Below are positions 18,555 through 29,633 of a DNA stretch of 64,000 nucleotides, piece by piece. The position numbers and the translations under genes were made by a program. Source of the stretch: Cellulophaga baltica. GTDB taxonomy: Bacteria; Bacteroidota; Bacteroidia; Flavobacteriales; Flavobacteriaceae. The stretch is from positions 1 to 64,000 of the forward strand of contig NZ_JAHKQN010000015.1 in the NCBI RefSeq assembly GCF_018861125.1, written 5' to 3'. The notes below the pieces were generated by a model, which saw nothing but the letters and a program-made list of their open reading frames with translations, made no database searches and was not told the origin of the DNA. The stretch's first letter is position 1; every line of letters begins with the position of its first letter.

Positions 18555-19599
18555 TATAGTATATTTTTAAAATGTCTGTATCTATGTTTTTGGTTTCTTT
18601 AAGTTCACCAGTTATCAGAGGTGCTTTTGTGCCTTTTTTGAAAGTTGAAACTCCTGTAAAAACACGAGCTTCATCCCACAAATTTTCATCAATAAAAGTT
18701 TGTAGTGTTTGCAAGCCACCTTCAATAATTACACTTTGTATGTTTTGTTTATGAAGAGCTTCGCAAATTTGAGAAGCTATGTTTTTGCTAAAATCTATTA
18801 GAATGTAATCATTACCATTATCATGTTTTAAAATATCAGGTATTTCAGTAAAAATTATTGTTTTAATACTTTTATCACGTACATGATGACTCGTATCGAT
18901 TTTTAAAGTTCTATCCAAAATAATCCTTGTTGGGTTTTTTCCAGTCCAGTTTCGAACATCTAATTTGGGGTTGTCTTCTAAAACAGTATTTGTGCCTACT
19001 AAAATTGCTTGTTCTTCAGCTCTCCATTGGTGAACAAGTTGCTTTGAATATGAATTTGTAATCCAGAATGGTTGTTTCTCTCTAGCTCTCAACGATTTAT
19101 CAGGTGCAATGAAACCATTTGCTGTTGCAGCCCATTTTAAAATAATATATGGTCTATTTTTCTCTTGAAATGTTAAAAAACGTTTGTGGTGAGTTCTGCA
19201 TTCTTTTTCTAAAACGCCAACAGTTACATTACAACCAGCATCTTTTAATCTTTTAATACCTTGTCCAGCAACTTTTTCATGAGGATCTAAAAGCCCGATA
19301 ACCACATTTTTAATTTTATGTTTTATAATTAAATCGGCACAAGGTGGTGTTTTTCCGTAATGTGAACATGGTTCAAGTGTTACATAAATTGTAGCATTAA
19401 CAAGTAAACTTTTGTCTGCTACAGAATTAATGGCATTTACTTCCGCATGTGGGCCACCGTATTCACTTGTGTACCCTTCTCCAATAATTTTGTTTTCAAG
19501 AACAATAACAGCACCAACCATTGGGTTGGGAGCGGTATCTCCTAAACCACTTTGAGCAATTTCTATGCAACGTAAAATGTAAAATTCATGTATCTTCAC
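18547..19599 (-). CDS. ribD: Bifunctional riboflavin deaminase/reductase RibD (GTG start)
   Basis: Carries out the deaminase and reductase steps of riboflavin synthesis. The deaminase domain has the zinc site HAEVNA and PCSHYGKTPPCADL; the reductase domain has PFWITNSYSKQLVHQWRAE and VIIEGGLQTLQTF. An upstream ATG would add 15 residues (MYSLSQIYLLSYFCA) that do not belong to the family. I choose the GTG, which gives VKIHEFYILRCIEIA, the usual N-terminus, and 350 residues. A -7 box lies 4 nt before this GTG. First gene of an operon with HAD, DMT and YigZ genes. Confidence 0.93.
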   Translation of the reverse strand: MKIHEFYILRCIEIAQSGLGDTAPNPMVGAVIVLENKIIGEGYTSEYGGPHAEVNAINSVADKSLLVNATIYVTLEPCSHYGKTPPCADLIIKHKIKNVVIGLLDPHEKVAGQGIKRLKDAGCNVTVGVLEKECRTHHKRFLTFQEKNRPYIILKWAATANGFIAPDKSLRAREKQPFWITNSYSKQLVHQWRAEEQAILVGTNTVLEDNPKLDVRNWTGKNPTRIILDRTLKIDTSHHVRDKSIKTIIFTEIPDILKHDNGNDYILIDFSKNIASQICEALHKQNIQSVIIEGGLQTLQTFIDENLWDEARVFTGVSTFKKGTKAPLITGELKETKNIDTDILKIYYND

Positions 19600-19603
19600 G
19601 GCA

Positions 19604-19629
19604 CAAAAATAGGATAATAAATAGATTTG
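19604..19629. promoter_or_regulatory. Divergent -7 boxes for ribD and the acetyltransferase gene
   Basis: CAAAAATA at 19604-19611 gives TATTTTTG on the minus strand, 4 nt before the ribD GTG. TAGATTTG at 19622-19629 serves the plus strand, 13 nt before the acetyltransferase ATG. Both match TAnnTTTG exactly and lie 10 bp apart, so each promoter's upstream element falls in the other's transcribed region. Confidence 0.6.
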
Positions 19630-19642
19630 ACTTAAGGAATAC

Positions 19643-20131
19643 ATGGGAAGTATTATAATTCGAGAGATTAAGCAAAAAGATAATGCTAGTGTCGCAAAAG
19701 TTGTGCGAAAAGTATTGGTTGATTTAGGTGTGCCTAAGGTAGGTTCTGCTTATGAAGATAAATCTTTAGATCAAATGTTTGAGAATTATAATGTGCCAAA
19801 TGCTGCCTATTTTGTTGTTGAAGAAAATGAGCGAATCATAGGCTGTTGTGGTTTGGCTAAATTAGACAATTACGAAGGTAATGTTTGTGAGCTTCAAAAA
19901 ATGTATTTTTTAGAGGAGGTTAGAGGTAAGGGCATAGGGTCTAAAATGATTAATAAGTGTATTGTAAAAGCTAAAGATTGTGGTTTTGATAAAATGTATT
20001 TAGAAACCTTACCATATATGGAAGCGGCGCAAAAACTGTATAAGAAAAATGGTTTCGAGTATTTAGATGCTCCTTTAGGTGGTACTGGTCATCATGCATG
20101 TACAGTTTGGATGTTAAAAGATTTAAAGTAG
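19643..20131 (+). CDS. GNAT acetyltransferase
   Basis: A 162-residue GCN5-related acetyltransferase. The acetyl-CoA site is LQKMYFLEEVRGKGIGSKMI (about 88-107), followed by MYLETLPYMEAAQKLYKKNGF. The substrate is unknown. It lies 7 nt upstream of prmC on the same strand, so both may be read from the promoter shared divergently with ribD. Family assignment is secure, function is not. Confidence 0.92.
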   Translation: MGSIIIREIKQKDNASVAKVVRKVLVDLGVPKVGSAYEDKSLDQMFENYNVPNAAYFVVEENERIIGCCGLAKLDNYEGNVCELQKMYFLEEVRGKGIGSKMINKCIVKAKDCGFDKMYLETLPYMEAAQKLYKKNGFEYLDAPLGGTGHHACTVWMLKDLK

Positions 20132-20138
20132 ATTAAAT

Positions 20139-20990
20139 ATGCTTTTACAAGAAATAAAAAACATATTTCATAAAGAGCTTGATGTTATTTACCAAAAAGA
20201 AGAAGTAAATAGCTTCTTTTATTTGTTAATAGAACATCATTTAGGTTTGCAACGTTTTGTTTTGGTTATGGAGCCAAATTTAGTAGTTAAAAAAACTGAA
20301 GAATCGCCTTTGTTTGAAGCGTTAAGCAAACTGAAACTCGACATTCCGATTCAGTATATTATAGGAACTACCGAATTTATGGATTTGGAGTTTATTGTTA
20401 ATGAAAATGTATTAATTCCGAGACCAGAAACAGAAGAATTAGTGCGTTGGATTTTAGATGATATTAAAAATCATAATTCTAAATTAAAAATATTAGATGT
20501 TGGTACTGGTAGTGGTTGCATTCCTATTTCGCTAGCAAAGCATTTGCCAAACGCTGAAGTATTTACCATAGATGTTTCTAGTGCTGCAATAGCTGTTGCA
20601 AAGCAAAATGCTAAATCAAATAAGGTTTCAATTGCATTTATTCATGATAGTATTTTAGAGATTGAATCTCTAGGGCAAAAATTTGATATAATTGTTTCAA
20701 ACCCACCATATGTGCGTGAACTAGAGAAGCTAGCAATGAGTGAGAATGTTTTAGAACACGAACCAGAATTAGCGTTGTTTGTTTCCGATGATAATCCACT
20801 TGTGTTTTATAAAAAGATAACAGAATTTGCTTCTCAGAATTTAACTAAAAATGGTAAATTGTATTTTGAAATAAACCAGTATTTAGGCAAAGAGACCTCT
20901 AATTTATTAGAAAAAGATAATTTTTCAGCTATTGAGTTACGACAAGATATGTTTGGTAATGATCGAATGCTGAAAGGAATAAAAAATTAA
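20139..20990 (+). CDS. prmC: Peptide chain release factor N5-glutamine methyltransferase PrmC
   Basis: Methylates the glutamine of the GGQ motif in release factors RF1 and RF2. The 283-residue protein shows an N-terminal helical domain, the loop FMDLEFIVNENVLIPRPETE (about 86-105), the SAM motif ILDVGTGSGCIPISLA and the glutamine-binding VSNPPYV motif. It follows an acetyltransferase gene and ends 19 nt before ligA, so a common transcript is likely. Confidence 0.96.
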   Translation: MLLQEIKNIFHKELDVIYQKEEVNSFFYLLIEHHLGLQRFVLVMEPNLVVKKTEESPLFEALSKLKLDIPIQYIIGTTEFMDLEFIVNENVLIPRPETEELVRWILDDIKNHNSKLKILDVGTGSGCIPISLAKHLPNAEVFTIDVSSAAIAVAKQNAKSNKVSIAFIHDSILEIESLGQKFDIIVSNPPYVRELEKLAMSENVLEHEPELALFVSDDNPLVFYKKITEFASQNLTKNGKLYFEINQYLGKETSNLLEKDNFSAIELRQDMFGNDRMLKGIKN

Positions 20991-21006
20991 AATAACCCAT
21001 CTTTAA

Positions 21007-23010
<2,004 letters not shown>

Positions 23011-23150
23011 AAATATATTGCGGTTTTTTTTGTTAAAACTTAAATAATTGTGTGCTGAATAGTCATAATATAATCTAATTGTTAATTTAATATACTTTCT
23101 GTAAATAAAGTGTTTATCTTCTTAAATTTACAGTACATAAAACACTAAAT

Positions 23151-24158
23151 ATGAGTCAAGTTGTCACTTTCGGAGAAGTATTAATGCGATTATCACCAAG
23201 AGGGAATAAAAAATTTATTCAAGCGAATACTTTAGAGTTTTATTTTGGAGGAACAGAGATAAACGTTGGAATTTCTGTTGCCAATTTTGGAGGAAAAGTA
23301 AAGCATATTACATGTATTTCTGATGATTTTATTGGTGACACGGCAATATCATATTTAAATAAATTTGCAGTCGATACATCTTCAGTTGTACGTTCAAACA
23401 GGCCTTTAGGAGTATATTTTCTTGAAGTTGGAGCAGTTATGCGCCCAAGTTCAATATCATATAATAGATCTCACTCTTCTTTTTCTGAAATAAAAGCTTC
23501 GATGGTTGACTGGGAAGAATCTTTGAAAGATTCAACTCTTTTCCATTGGACAGGAATAACGCCAGCACTTTGTGAAGGTGGTTTTGAAACTTTGCGTGAA
23601 GGCTTAATTTTAGCACGAAAAAAAGGAATATCAGTCACCGCTGATCCGACTTACAGAAGTGGACTTTGGAAATATGGAAAAGAAGCAAAACCTGTTTTAA
23701 CGGAATTACTAGAATACTCAACCATATTTATTGGTGGTATTAATGAGATTAATGAAGTTTTAGATACTAGTTTTGGGTATTCTAATGAAGATTTTGTTGA
23801 GGCTAGCAAGCAGTTAATAGAACGTTTTCCATCAATTGAAAAAGTATTTGATAAAATTAGAACTTCTGTAAATTCTTCCTGGCATAAAATTAGGGCTAGA
23901 ATGTGGAATGGAAATGATTTTAGAGAAACACAAGATTTAGATATTACACATGTTGTTGATAGAATAGGCACTGGTGATGCTTTTGCCGGTGGTTTAATTT
24001 ATGGTTTGCAAGAGAAATTTGATGATTATAAAGCAATGGAATTTGCAAGTGCGGCATGTGCTTTAAAACATACTTATGAAGGTGATGTCAACTTCGCTAA
24101 TGTAAGAGAGGTTATGGCTATTTTAGAGGGTAATGTAACGGGAAGGCTAAATAGATAG
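23151..24158 (+). CDS. PfkB-family sugar kinase, 2-keto-3-deoxygluconate kinase-like
   Basis: A 335-residue carbohydrate kinase of the ribokinase/PfkB fold. N-terminal glycine-rich signature FYFGGTEINVGISVANFGGK (about 29-48) and the C-terminal ATP/catalytic motif RIGTGDAFAGGLIYG with the catalytic Asp. Overall similarity is closest to KDG kinases, which phosphorylate 2-keto-3-deoxygluconate from uronate or alginate breakdown. No aldolase or lyase gene is adjacent, so the substrate is tentative. It stands alone between ligA and an antiporter gene. Confidence 0.88.
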   Translation: MSQVVTFGEVLMRLSPRGNKKFIQANTLEFYFGGTEINVGISVANFGGKVKHITCISDDFIGDTAISYLNKFAVDTSSVVRSNRPLGVYFLEVGAVMRPSSISYNRSHSSFSEIKASMVDWEESLKDSTLFHWTGITPALCEGGFETLREGLILARKKGISVTADPTYRSGLWKYGKEAKPVLTELLEYSTIFIGGINEINEVLDTSFGYSNEDFVEASKQLIERFPSIEKVFDKIRTSVNSSWHKIRARMWNGNDFRETQDLDITHVVDRIGTGDAFAGGLIYGLQEKFDDYKAMEFASAACALKHTYEGDVNFANVREVMAILEGNVTGRLNR

Positions 24159-24245
24159 TTTCTGAGAGTAAATTTTTATTCTTTTTATTATTAATCCTTA
24201 TTGTTTTGTTGCATTTTTGAAAAACCAATAAAACAAACTATAACT

Positions 24246-25484
24246 ATGGATTACTTTGTAATTACTGCTATTTTAGTATTTCTATCAGCCATGTTTGGCT
24301 ATATTAATGTTCGCTTTTTAAAATTACCGAATACAATTGGTTTGATGTTAATCACCATCGTTTTTACGTTAGCTATATTCGGGCTAAGTTATTTTGATGA
24401 TACACTTTTAAATGCAGAAAAATATATTATAACTCAAATAGACTTTAAAGCAGTTTTGCTTGATGTTATGTTGAGTTTTTTGCTTTTTGCAGGTGCACTA
24501 CATACTAATTTTGAGCAATTAAAAATTCAGCGAGGTCCTATTTTACTTTTTTCTACATTAGGTGTATTGGTTTCTACATTTCTAGTAGGAACAGTTGTTT
24601 TCTACCTATTGAAAATTTTCAGTTTTGATGTTGATTATGTCTATTGTATACTATTTGGAGCATTGATTTCACCAACTGATCCAATTGCTGTTCTTGGTAT
24701 ATTAAAGAAAGCAGGAGTGCCTAAAAAGTTAGAGACTAAAATTGTAGGTGAATCACTTTTTAATGATGGAGTAGGTGTAGTAGTCTTTTTAACAATATAT
24801 GAATTTGCAAGTCCTTCTACTGAAAGTATGACGGCTCTAGATGTTGTTGAGTTATTTGGTGTTGAAGTTATAGGTGGTATTTTGTTAGGTTTATTCTTAG
24901 GATGGGGGACTTATAGATTAATGAGGTCTATTGATGATTATGATATTGAAGTAATCATAACATTGGCAACTGTAATGGTAGGTACTGTAGTCGCTCAAAA
25001 GTTACACTTATCAGCACCTTTAGCAATGGTAACAGCAGGTTTATTTGTTGGTAATGATACGTTGCGTGATACTGCTATGTCTGAAATAACAGAAACCTAC
25101 GTTGATAAGTTCTGGGAATTAATTGATATTCTATTAAACACATTATTATTTGTATTAATAGGGATGGAGATGTTAGTCTTAACCTTTAATGTAGATTATA
25201 TTTTAGCCGGTCTAATTTCAATACCAGTAATATTACTATGCCGTTACATATCATTGATATTACCTATAAAGATTTTTGAGAAAAAACTAGACTTTGTACC
25301 TAAAACTAATTTAATTATGACTTGGGGAGGTTTGCGAGGTGGTATTTCAATTGCCTTAGCTTTAGGTCTCTCGGAAGAGATGAATAGAGATTTGTTTTTA
25401 GTAATAACTTATATAGTTGTTGTATTCTCTATTGTGGTTCAGGGTTTAACCGTTGGTAAGTTGGTAAAAAAAGTTGCGGAATAA
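24246..25484 (+). CDS. Cation/proton antiporter (CPA1 type)
   Basis: A 412-residue inner-membrane protein with about 12 helices and the Na+/H+ exchanger fold. The hallmark GALISPTDPIAVLGILKKAG (about 135-155) with ESLFNDGVGVVVF, and the later TWGGLRGGISIALALGL, are typical of CPA1 exchangers. A longer frame begins at a TTG 45 nt upstream (MFCCIFEKPIKQTIT); that segment is not membrane-like, so I chose the ATG giving MDYFVITAILVFLS. It likely exports Na+ or K+ for pH and salt balance. A strong terminator follows. Confidence 0.92.
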   Translation: MDYFVITAILVFLSAMFGYINVRFLKLPNTIGLMLITIVFTLAIFGLSYFDDTLLNAEKYIITQIDFKAVLLDVMLSFLLFAGALHTNFEQLKIQRGPILLFSTLGVLVSTFLVGTVVFYLLKIFSFDVDYVYCILFGALISPTDPIAVLGILKKAGVPKKLETKIVGESLFNDGVGVVVFLTIYEFASPSTESMTALDVVELFGVEVIGGILLGLFLGWGTYRLMRSIDDYDIEVIITLATVMVGTVVAQKLHLSAPLAMVTAGLFVGNDTLRDTAMSEITETYVDKFWELIDILLNTLLFVLIGMEMLVLTFNVDYILAGLISIPVILLCRYISLILPIKIFEKKLDFVPKTNLIMTWGGLRGGISIALALGLSEEMNRDLFLVITYIVVVFSIVVQGLTVGKLVKKVAE

Positions 25485-25533
25485 TTCAGTAACCTGAAAA
25501 CTAATTAATTAGAAGTAAAAAGTTAGAACAATA

Positions 25534-25568
25534 AAAAAGTCCCGTTCAAATAATGAACGGGACTTTTT
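25534..25568. terminator. Bidirectional terminator
   Basis: A 15-bp perfect stem (AAAAAGTCCCGTTCA with its complement) and 5-nt loop between the convergent antiporter and cold-shock genes, with A/T runs on both sides. Confidence 0.92.
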
Positions 25569-25589
25569 AGCCATTGAAAGTATTATATA

Positions 25590-25781
25590 TTAAAGTACTT
25601 TTACGTTTACCGCATTTAAACCTTTTCTACCTTCTTCTAAATCAAATTCAACTACATCACCTTCGCGAATTTCGTCGATTAATCCAGAAATGTGAACAAA
25701 ATGATCTTTATCCACACCTTCTTCAGTGATAAAACCAAAACCTTTAGTGTCATTGAAGAATTTTACTGTTCCTTTACTCAT
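25590..25781 (-). CDS. Cold shock domain protein
   Basis: A 63-residue single cold-shock domain that binds single-stranded RNA or DNA. RNP1 is KGFGFIT (about 14-20) and RNP2 is HFVHIS (about 27-32), where the family more often has VFVHYS. Length is slightly below the usual 66-70. It acts as an RNA chaperone; whether it is cold-induced cannot be seen, and no long structured leader is evident upstream. Single-gene unit. Confidence 0.95.
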   Translation of the reverse strand: MSKGTVKFFNDTKGFGFITEEGVDKDHFVHISGLIDEIREGDVVEFDLEEGRKGLNAVNVKVL

Positions 25782-25868
25782 GTTAAAAAATTAATTATTA
25801 ATAAAATATAGTACAAATATGAGTCAATTATTTAAACTAACAATAGGCAAGGATTAATTATTTGCTTT

Positions 25869-26318
25869 TTATATGCTTTTTTTAAAGCAAATACTGTTTT
25901 TTACGCCAATATACTGCCCGTAATTGTCTGTAATTGAATATTTATTCTTTTTGTAAAGAGCAATTGCATCTGGTTGACGAATGCCCGTCTCAAGAATTGC
26001 AGTGGTGTATTTTAAGCTAGAACCCCATTTTTCTAATTCTTGTAATATTTTAGAGCCAATACCTTTGCCTTGGTGTTCAGGTTTTACATACATGCGTTTT
26101 ACTTCAACCGTTTTCCTATCAAAGGGTTTTATAACTCCGCAACCAATAGCTATCTCATTTTCATAATAAACAATTACATGGTTTAAGCCTTCAATGCCAT
26201 TAAATTGATGGTAAAAGTCGTGTTCATCGCCATCGGTTTCACTCAAATTAGCGTCTAATGCTTTAACGAGTGCAACAAAATCTTCGTTTTTATATGTGGT
26301 TCTTTTTATTGAATGCAT
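25869..26318 (-). CDS. GNAT acetyltransferase
   Basis: A 149-residue GCN5-related acetyltransferase. The acetyl-CoA loop reads VKRMYVKPEHQGKGIGSKIL (about 75-94), followed by AILETGIRQPDAIALYKKNK. The substrate is unknown. It follows the metallophosphoesterase gene by 6 nt and so closes the 5'-nucleotidase operon. Confidence 0.9.
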   Translation of the reverse strand: MHSIKRTTYKNEDFVALVKALDANLSETDGDEHDFYHQFNGIEGLNHVIVYYENEIAIGCGVIKPFDRKTVEVKRMYVKPEHQGKGIGSKILQELEKWGSSLKYTTAILETGIRQPDAIALYKKNKYSITDNYGQYIGVKNSICFKKSI

Positions 26319-26324
26319 TATTTT

Positions 26325-27233
26325 TTAAATAGTAATACTAATTCCGTTAGCAGCAACATTTTTTTCGGAATCAAAATGAAAATCAATTCTACCTAAATTA
26401 ACGCCAAAACAGCCAACTTGATTCACTAAAATATTTGTCTGGTTTTTATTTTCAACTACAGTAGGTTTGTCAAGAAAAGTATGTGTGTGACCACCAATAA
26501 TTAAATTAGTAAACATAGTTTGCTTTGCTAATTTTAAATCATCAATTTTCTTTGAATCATATTTATAACCTAAATGTGAAAGGCAGATAATAAGGTCACA
26601 TTTTTCATCTTCTTTAAGTATGCGTTCAGTGTCTTGTGCCATTTCAATAGGGTCTAAATACTTAGTTTCTTTATAAAGCTGTTTTGTAACCAGGCCGTCT
26701 AACTCAATTCCTACACCGTAAACGCCAATTTTTAATCCATCAACGTTATATGTTTGATAAGGTTTTGTGTGGCCATCCATTATAGTGTTTGAAAAATCAT
26801 AATTAGAGCTAATAAACTCAAAATTAGCATACGGCAATTGTGAAACCAGGCCTTCAATCCCGTTGTCAAAATCATGATTACCAATTGTGGCGGCATCATA
26901 ATTAAGCATGCTCATTAGTTTGAACTCTAATTCACCTCCATAAAAATTAAAGTAAGGTGTGCCTTGAAAAATATCACCAGCATCAAACAATAAGGTGTTT
27001 GGGTTTTCTTTTCTGATACTGTCAACTAGAGATGCTCTTCGGGCGACACCACCTAAGTTTGGGAATTTTGAATGACTCTCAGGAAATGTATCTATATGGC
27101 TATGAACGTCATTAGTATGTAGAATAGTGATTTTTTTATCACTTTTAAGTGTACAGGAGTTTAGCGATAAACCACCTAAACCTACAAAAGCAGAAGTTGC
27201 TGTTGTGTTTGATATAAACTTTCTTCTATTCAT
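26325..27233 (-). CDS. 5'-nucleotidase-type metallophosphoesterase (catalytic half)
   Basis: A 302-residue exported phosphoesterase. The N-terminus MNRRKFISNTTATSAF has a twin-arginine-type pattern and is followed by a hydrophobic stretch and LNSC. The metal-binding motifs ILHTNDVHSH, LFDAGDIFQGTP, ATIGNHDFDNG and IIGGHTHTFLDKP are complete. This is the N-terminal domain of UshA-type 5'-nucleotidases; the substrate-binding C-terminal domain is encoded by the adjacent upstream gene. The two genes are 3 nt apart, so the parts are probably made together and assemble in the periplasm. Confidence 0.93.
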   Translation of the reverse strand: MNRRKFISNTTATSAFVGLGGLSLNSCTLKSDKKITILHTNDVHSHIDTFPESHSKFPNLGGVARRASLVDSIRKENPNTLLFDAGDIFQGTPYFNFYGGELEFKLMSMLNYDAATIGNHDFDNGIEGLVSQLPYANFEFISSNYDFSNTIMDGHTKPYQTYNVDGLKIGVYGVGIELDGLVTKQLYKETKYLDPIEMAQDTERILKEDEKCDLIICLSHLGYKYDSKKIDDLKLAKQTMFTNLIIGGHTHTFLDKPTVVENKNQTNILVNQVGCFGVNLGRIDFHFDSEKNVAANGISITI

Positions 27234-27236
27234 AAT

Positions 27237-28001
27237 CTAATCTTCAAGTTTTATAAATCTATCATCAATTACAGGTGCTATAGTATCCTTTTTTGTAAAA
27301 TAATCAATCATGACATTTCTAATCAAATAATTAGTGTCCGTGGTTGAAATATTATTTTTAAAGAAGTCCATATGGTCGCCACCTTTTAAAAGGTAGTCTG
27401 ATGTTGCTATGTAATAAGTCTTGTTTTCATCAAAAGGTTTGCCCTGAATATTTACTTCTTGTACACTATCATTTTTGTCAACAATAATTTGCAAGCCGGC
27501 AAAAGGTTGAGGCTTTTTTGATGCTATTAAGTAATTAACCATTTCTCTAATGGCTTTTCCTTTCATGCCAACCACAATAACGCTATTGTCAAAAGGCATA
27601 ATTTCATAGGCAGTACGAGCAGAAACATTTCCTTTGGATATAACACTGCGAATGCCACCGTGATTTAATAAAGCAATATCTAAGTTGTTGTTTGTTCGTG
27701 ATTTAAATACTGGTGCGATAAGCTCTAAAACGGCATCTGCCATTAAATTACCGGCATTAGTATTAAACTTTCCAGCCTTATTAATGTCAGTTGGTGCAAA
27801 TGCAAGTGTGCTGTCAAGTACTTCGTTAATGCGCTTACGGTAAGGTGTAATAAAATTAGAAATGCTATCAACTTTGGGTATGGTATCAGAGATTGGTATT
27901 TCTTTTCCTGTAATTTCTGTTAAGGTTTGTTTTTCTTGTTTGCAAGAGCTGAAAAGTAATAATGTTATAATTATAACAAATTGTTTAATTTTTAAAATCA
28001 T
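27237..28001 (-). CDS. 5'-nucleotidase C-terminal domain lipoprotein
   Basis: A 254-residue lipoprotein (lipobox LFSSC, Cys20) that consists of the 5'-nucleotidase C-terminal substrate-binding domain. Recognisable parts are NTNAGNLMADAVLELIAPVF, LNHGGIRSVISKGNVSARTAYEIMPF, GMKGKAIREMVNYL and YYIATSDYLLKGGDHM. It has no metallophosphoesterase domain of its own; that domain is the next gene. Together they would hydrolyse extracytoplasmic nucleotides. The start lies 66 nt from the divergent DUF6913 gene. Confidence 0.92.
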   Translation of the reverse strand: MILKIKQFVIIITLLLFSSCKQEKQTLTEITGKEIPISDTIPKVDSISNFITPYRKRINEVLDSTLAFAPTDINKAGKFNTNAGNLMADAVLELIAPVFKSRTNNNLDIALLNHGGIRSVISKGNVSARTAYEIMPFDNSVIVVGMKGKAIREMVNYLIASKKPQPFAGLQIIVDKNDSVQEVNIQGKPFDENKTYYIATSDYLLKGGDHMDFFKNNISTTDTNYLIRNVMIDYFTKKDTIAPVIDDRFIKLED

Positions 28002-28042
28002 TTTAGTCTTTATCTTCGTGTAATAATTGCGATGAATATTTC

Positions 28043-28060
28043 TACATTTGTATAAATGTA
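28043..28060 (+). promoter_or_regulatory. -7 box inside an 18-bp palindrome
   Basis: TACATTTG at 28043-28050 matches the -7 consensus and ends 17 nt before the DUF6913 start. It is the left part of the palindrome TACATTT-GTAT-AAATGTA, a layout expected for a repressor site covering a promoter. Confidence 0.5.
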
Positions 28061-28067
28061 AAAATAA

Positions 28068-28604
28068 ATGTTTTTAAAACCTTTACAGCAAAAATTAAAA
28101 TTTAAATCTGGAGAAAAAGCCATAAAACAATTACTAGAAAACCCTTTAAAAGGTTCAAGAACTAGTAAAGGTATTGGAAGTATTGGCTGTATTGTAGATT
28201 TAGACAAGTTTAGTGATACGAATTTATTTTACGAATTTGTTTCGGAATTTTCACTTCGACCAAATTCGGTTAAGATTATCGGGTATAAGAAATTATATGA
28301 TAAAAATTCGCCATATGCTACTCCTGTTTTTTCAGATAATGATTTAGGTTGGAAAGGAGCAATTGAAAATGGGTATGCTTTAGAGTTTTTTAGTAGAGAT
28401 TATGATTTGTTGATTAATTATTATGATGATGAGCAACTTCTATTAAAGTTAATGACCTTAAAAACTAAAGCAAGATTAAGAGTTGGTTTTGGAGAAATTG
28501 ATAATAAATTAAATGATTTAATTATAAATACTCCAATTGCTGATTTTTCAGTGTTTAAAAAAGAATTAAAAAAATACCTTAAAATACTTAGGGAGATAGA
28601 ATAA
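28068..28604 (+). CDS. DUF6913 family protein
   Basis: A 178-residue soluble protein of a Flavobacteria family (DUF6913) next to dapA. The N-terminal region resembles the nucleotide-like fold segment KGIGSIGCIVDLDKF, followed by NSVKIIGYKKL and the conserved FSDNDLGWKGAIENG. It has no signal peptide or membrane helix. I know no function. It ends 3 nt before dapA and is probably the first gene of that transcription unit. Confidence 0.82.
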   Translation: MFLKPLQQKLKFKSGEKAIKQLLENPLKGSRTSKGIGSIGCIVDLDKFSDTNLFYEFVSEFSLRPNSVKIIGYKKLYDKNSPYATPVFSDNDLGWKGAIENGYALEFFSRDYDLLINYYDDEQLLLKLMTLKTKARLRVGFGEIDNKLNDLIINTPIADFSVFKKELKKYLKILREIE

Positions 28605-28607
28605 AGA

Positions 28608-29504
28608 ATGAAGATGGATAATTTACGCGGCACAGGAGTAGCTCTAATAACTCCTTTTAATGAAGATTTTTCGGTTGATGTAGCTGGTTTGCAACGTGTC
28701 GTTGAGCATAGTATAAGTGGTGGAGTTGATTATTTAGTAGTTTTAGGAACTACAGCAGAAACTGCAACACTTACCGCAGATGAGAAAGAATTGGTAATAC
28801 AAACAATTGTAAAAACCAATGCAGGTAGATTACCCCTTGTTTTAGGAGTAGGAGGAAACAATACAATGCAAGTTGTTGCTGATTTAAATACTATAGATTT
28901 ATCAGAATTTGTAGCGATACTCTCTGTTTCTCCTTATTATAACAAGCCTACGCAAGAAGGTATTTATCAGCATTTTAAAGCAATTTCTAATGCATCGCCA
29001 AAACCAATCATTATATACAATGTACCTGGTAGAACAGGAAGTAATATTGCTGCAGCTACCACTTTACGTTTAGCCCACGATTTTGAAAATATTGTAGCGA
29101 TAAAAGAAGCTTGTGGTGATATGAACCAAATTGGTGAGATACTTAAAGGAAAACCATCAGACTTTTTAGTGATTTCTGGTGATGATATTACGGCACTTCC
29201 TACAGTTTTAGCTGGTGGCGCTGGTGTAATATCAGTTATTGGTCAAGGTTTACCAGGAGAATTTTCTAAATTAATCAACTTAGGAATGAAAAATGAAGTA
29301 GGTGAAGCTTATGAAATTCAACATAGGTTAGAGGAAGGTATTAATCTTATTTTTGAAGAAGGAAACCCATCAGGTATCAAATGTATTTTCGAAACTTTAG
29401 AACTATCAAAAGCTTACGTTCGTTTGCCTTTAGTAGAGGCAACTCCAAATTTGAAGTCTAAAATAAGCCAATTCGTAAATTCATTATCTAAAGTTTCTGC
29501 TTAG
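28608..29504 (+). CDS. dapA: 4-hydroxy-tetrahydrodipicolinate synthase
   Basis: Condenses pyruvate and aspartate semialdehyde, the first dedicated step to diaminopimelate and lysine. The 298-residue TIM barrel has the Schiff-base Lys166 ([12 protein letters not shown]), catalytic Tyr137 ([11 protein letters not shown]) and the GTTAETATL substrate loop. Two in-frame ATGs (residues 1 and 3) are possible starts. It is separated from bamD by a 129-nt gap that contains promoter-like boxes. dapF, for a later step of the same pathway, lies about 18 kb to the left. Confidence 0.97.
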   Translation: MKMDNLRGTGVALITPFNEDFSVDVAGLQRVVEHSISGGVDYLVVLGTTAETATLTADEKELVIQTIVKTNAGRLPLVLGVGGNNTMQVVADLNTIDLSEFVAILSVSPYYNKPTQEGIYQHFKAISNASPKPIIIYNVPGRTGSNIAAATTLRLAHDFENIVAIKEACGDMNQIGEILKGKPSDFLVISGDDITALPTVLAGGAGVISVIGQGLPGEFSKLINLGMKNEVGEAYEIQHRLEEGINLIFEEGNPSGIKCIFETLELSKAYVRLPLVEATPNLKSKISQFVNSLSKVSA

Positions 29505-29581
29505 TTTATTAAATATTCTTTTGTAATTTAACGTTAAAAGTTAGCTAAAAACATTTGTAAAAGCATACGAACTAGTTATTT

Positions 29582-29629
29582 TAGCTTTGTAAAAATGTTT
29601 TTTAAATCCAAATAGAATCCCTAATTTTG
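29582..29629 (+). promoter_or_regulatory. -7 boxes upstream of bamD
   Basis: Two exact TAnnTTTG matches: TAGCTTTG at 29582-29589 and TAATTTTG at 29622-29629. The second ends 4 nt before the bamD ATG, so its transcript would start at or next to the A of ATG. An upstream TTTG at 29554-29557 is 24 nt from the first box. Confidence 0.5.
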
Positions 29630-29633
29630 CAGA

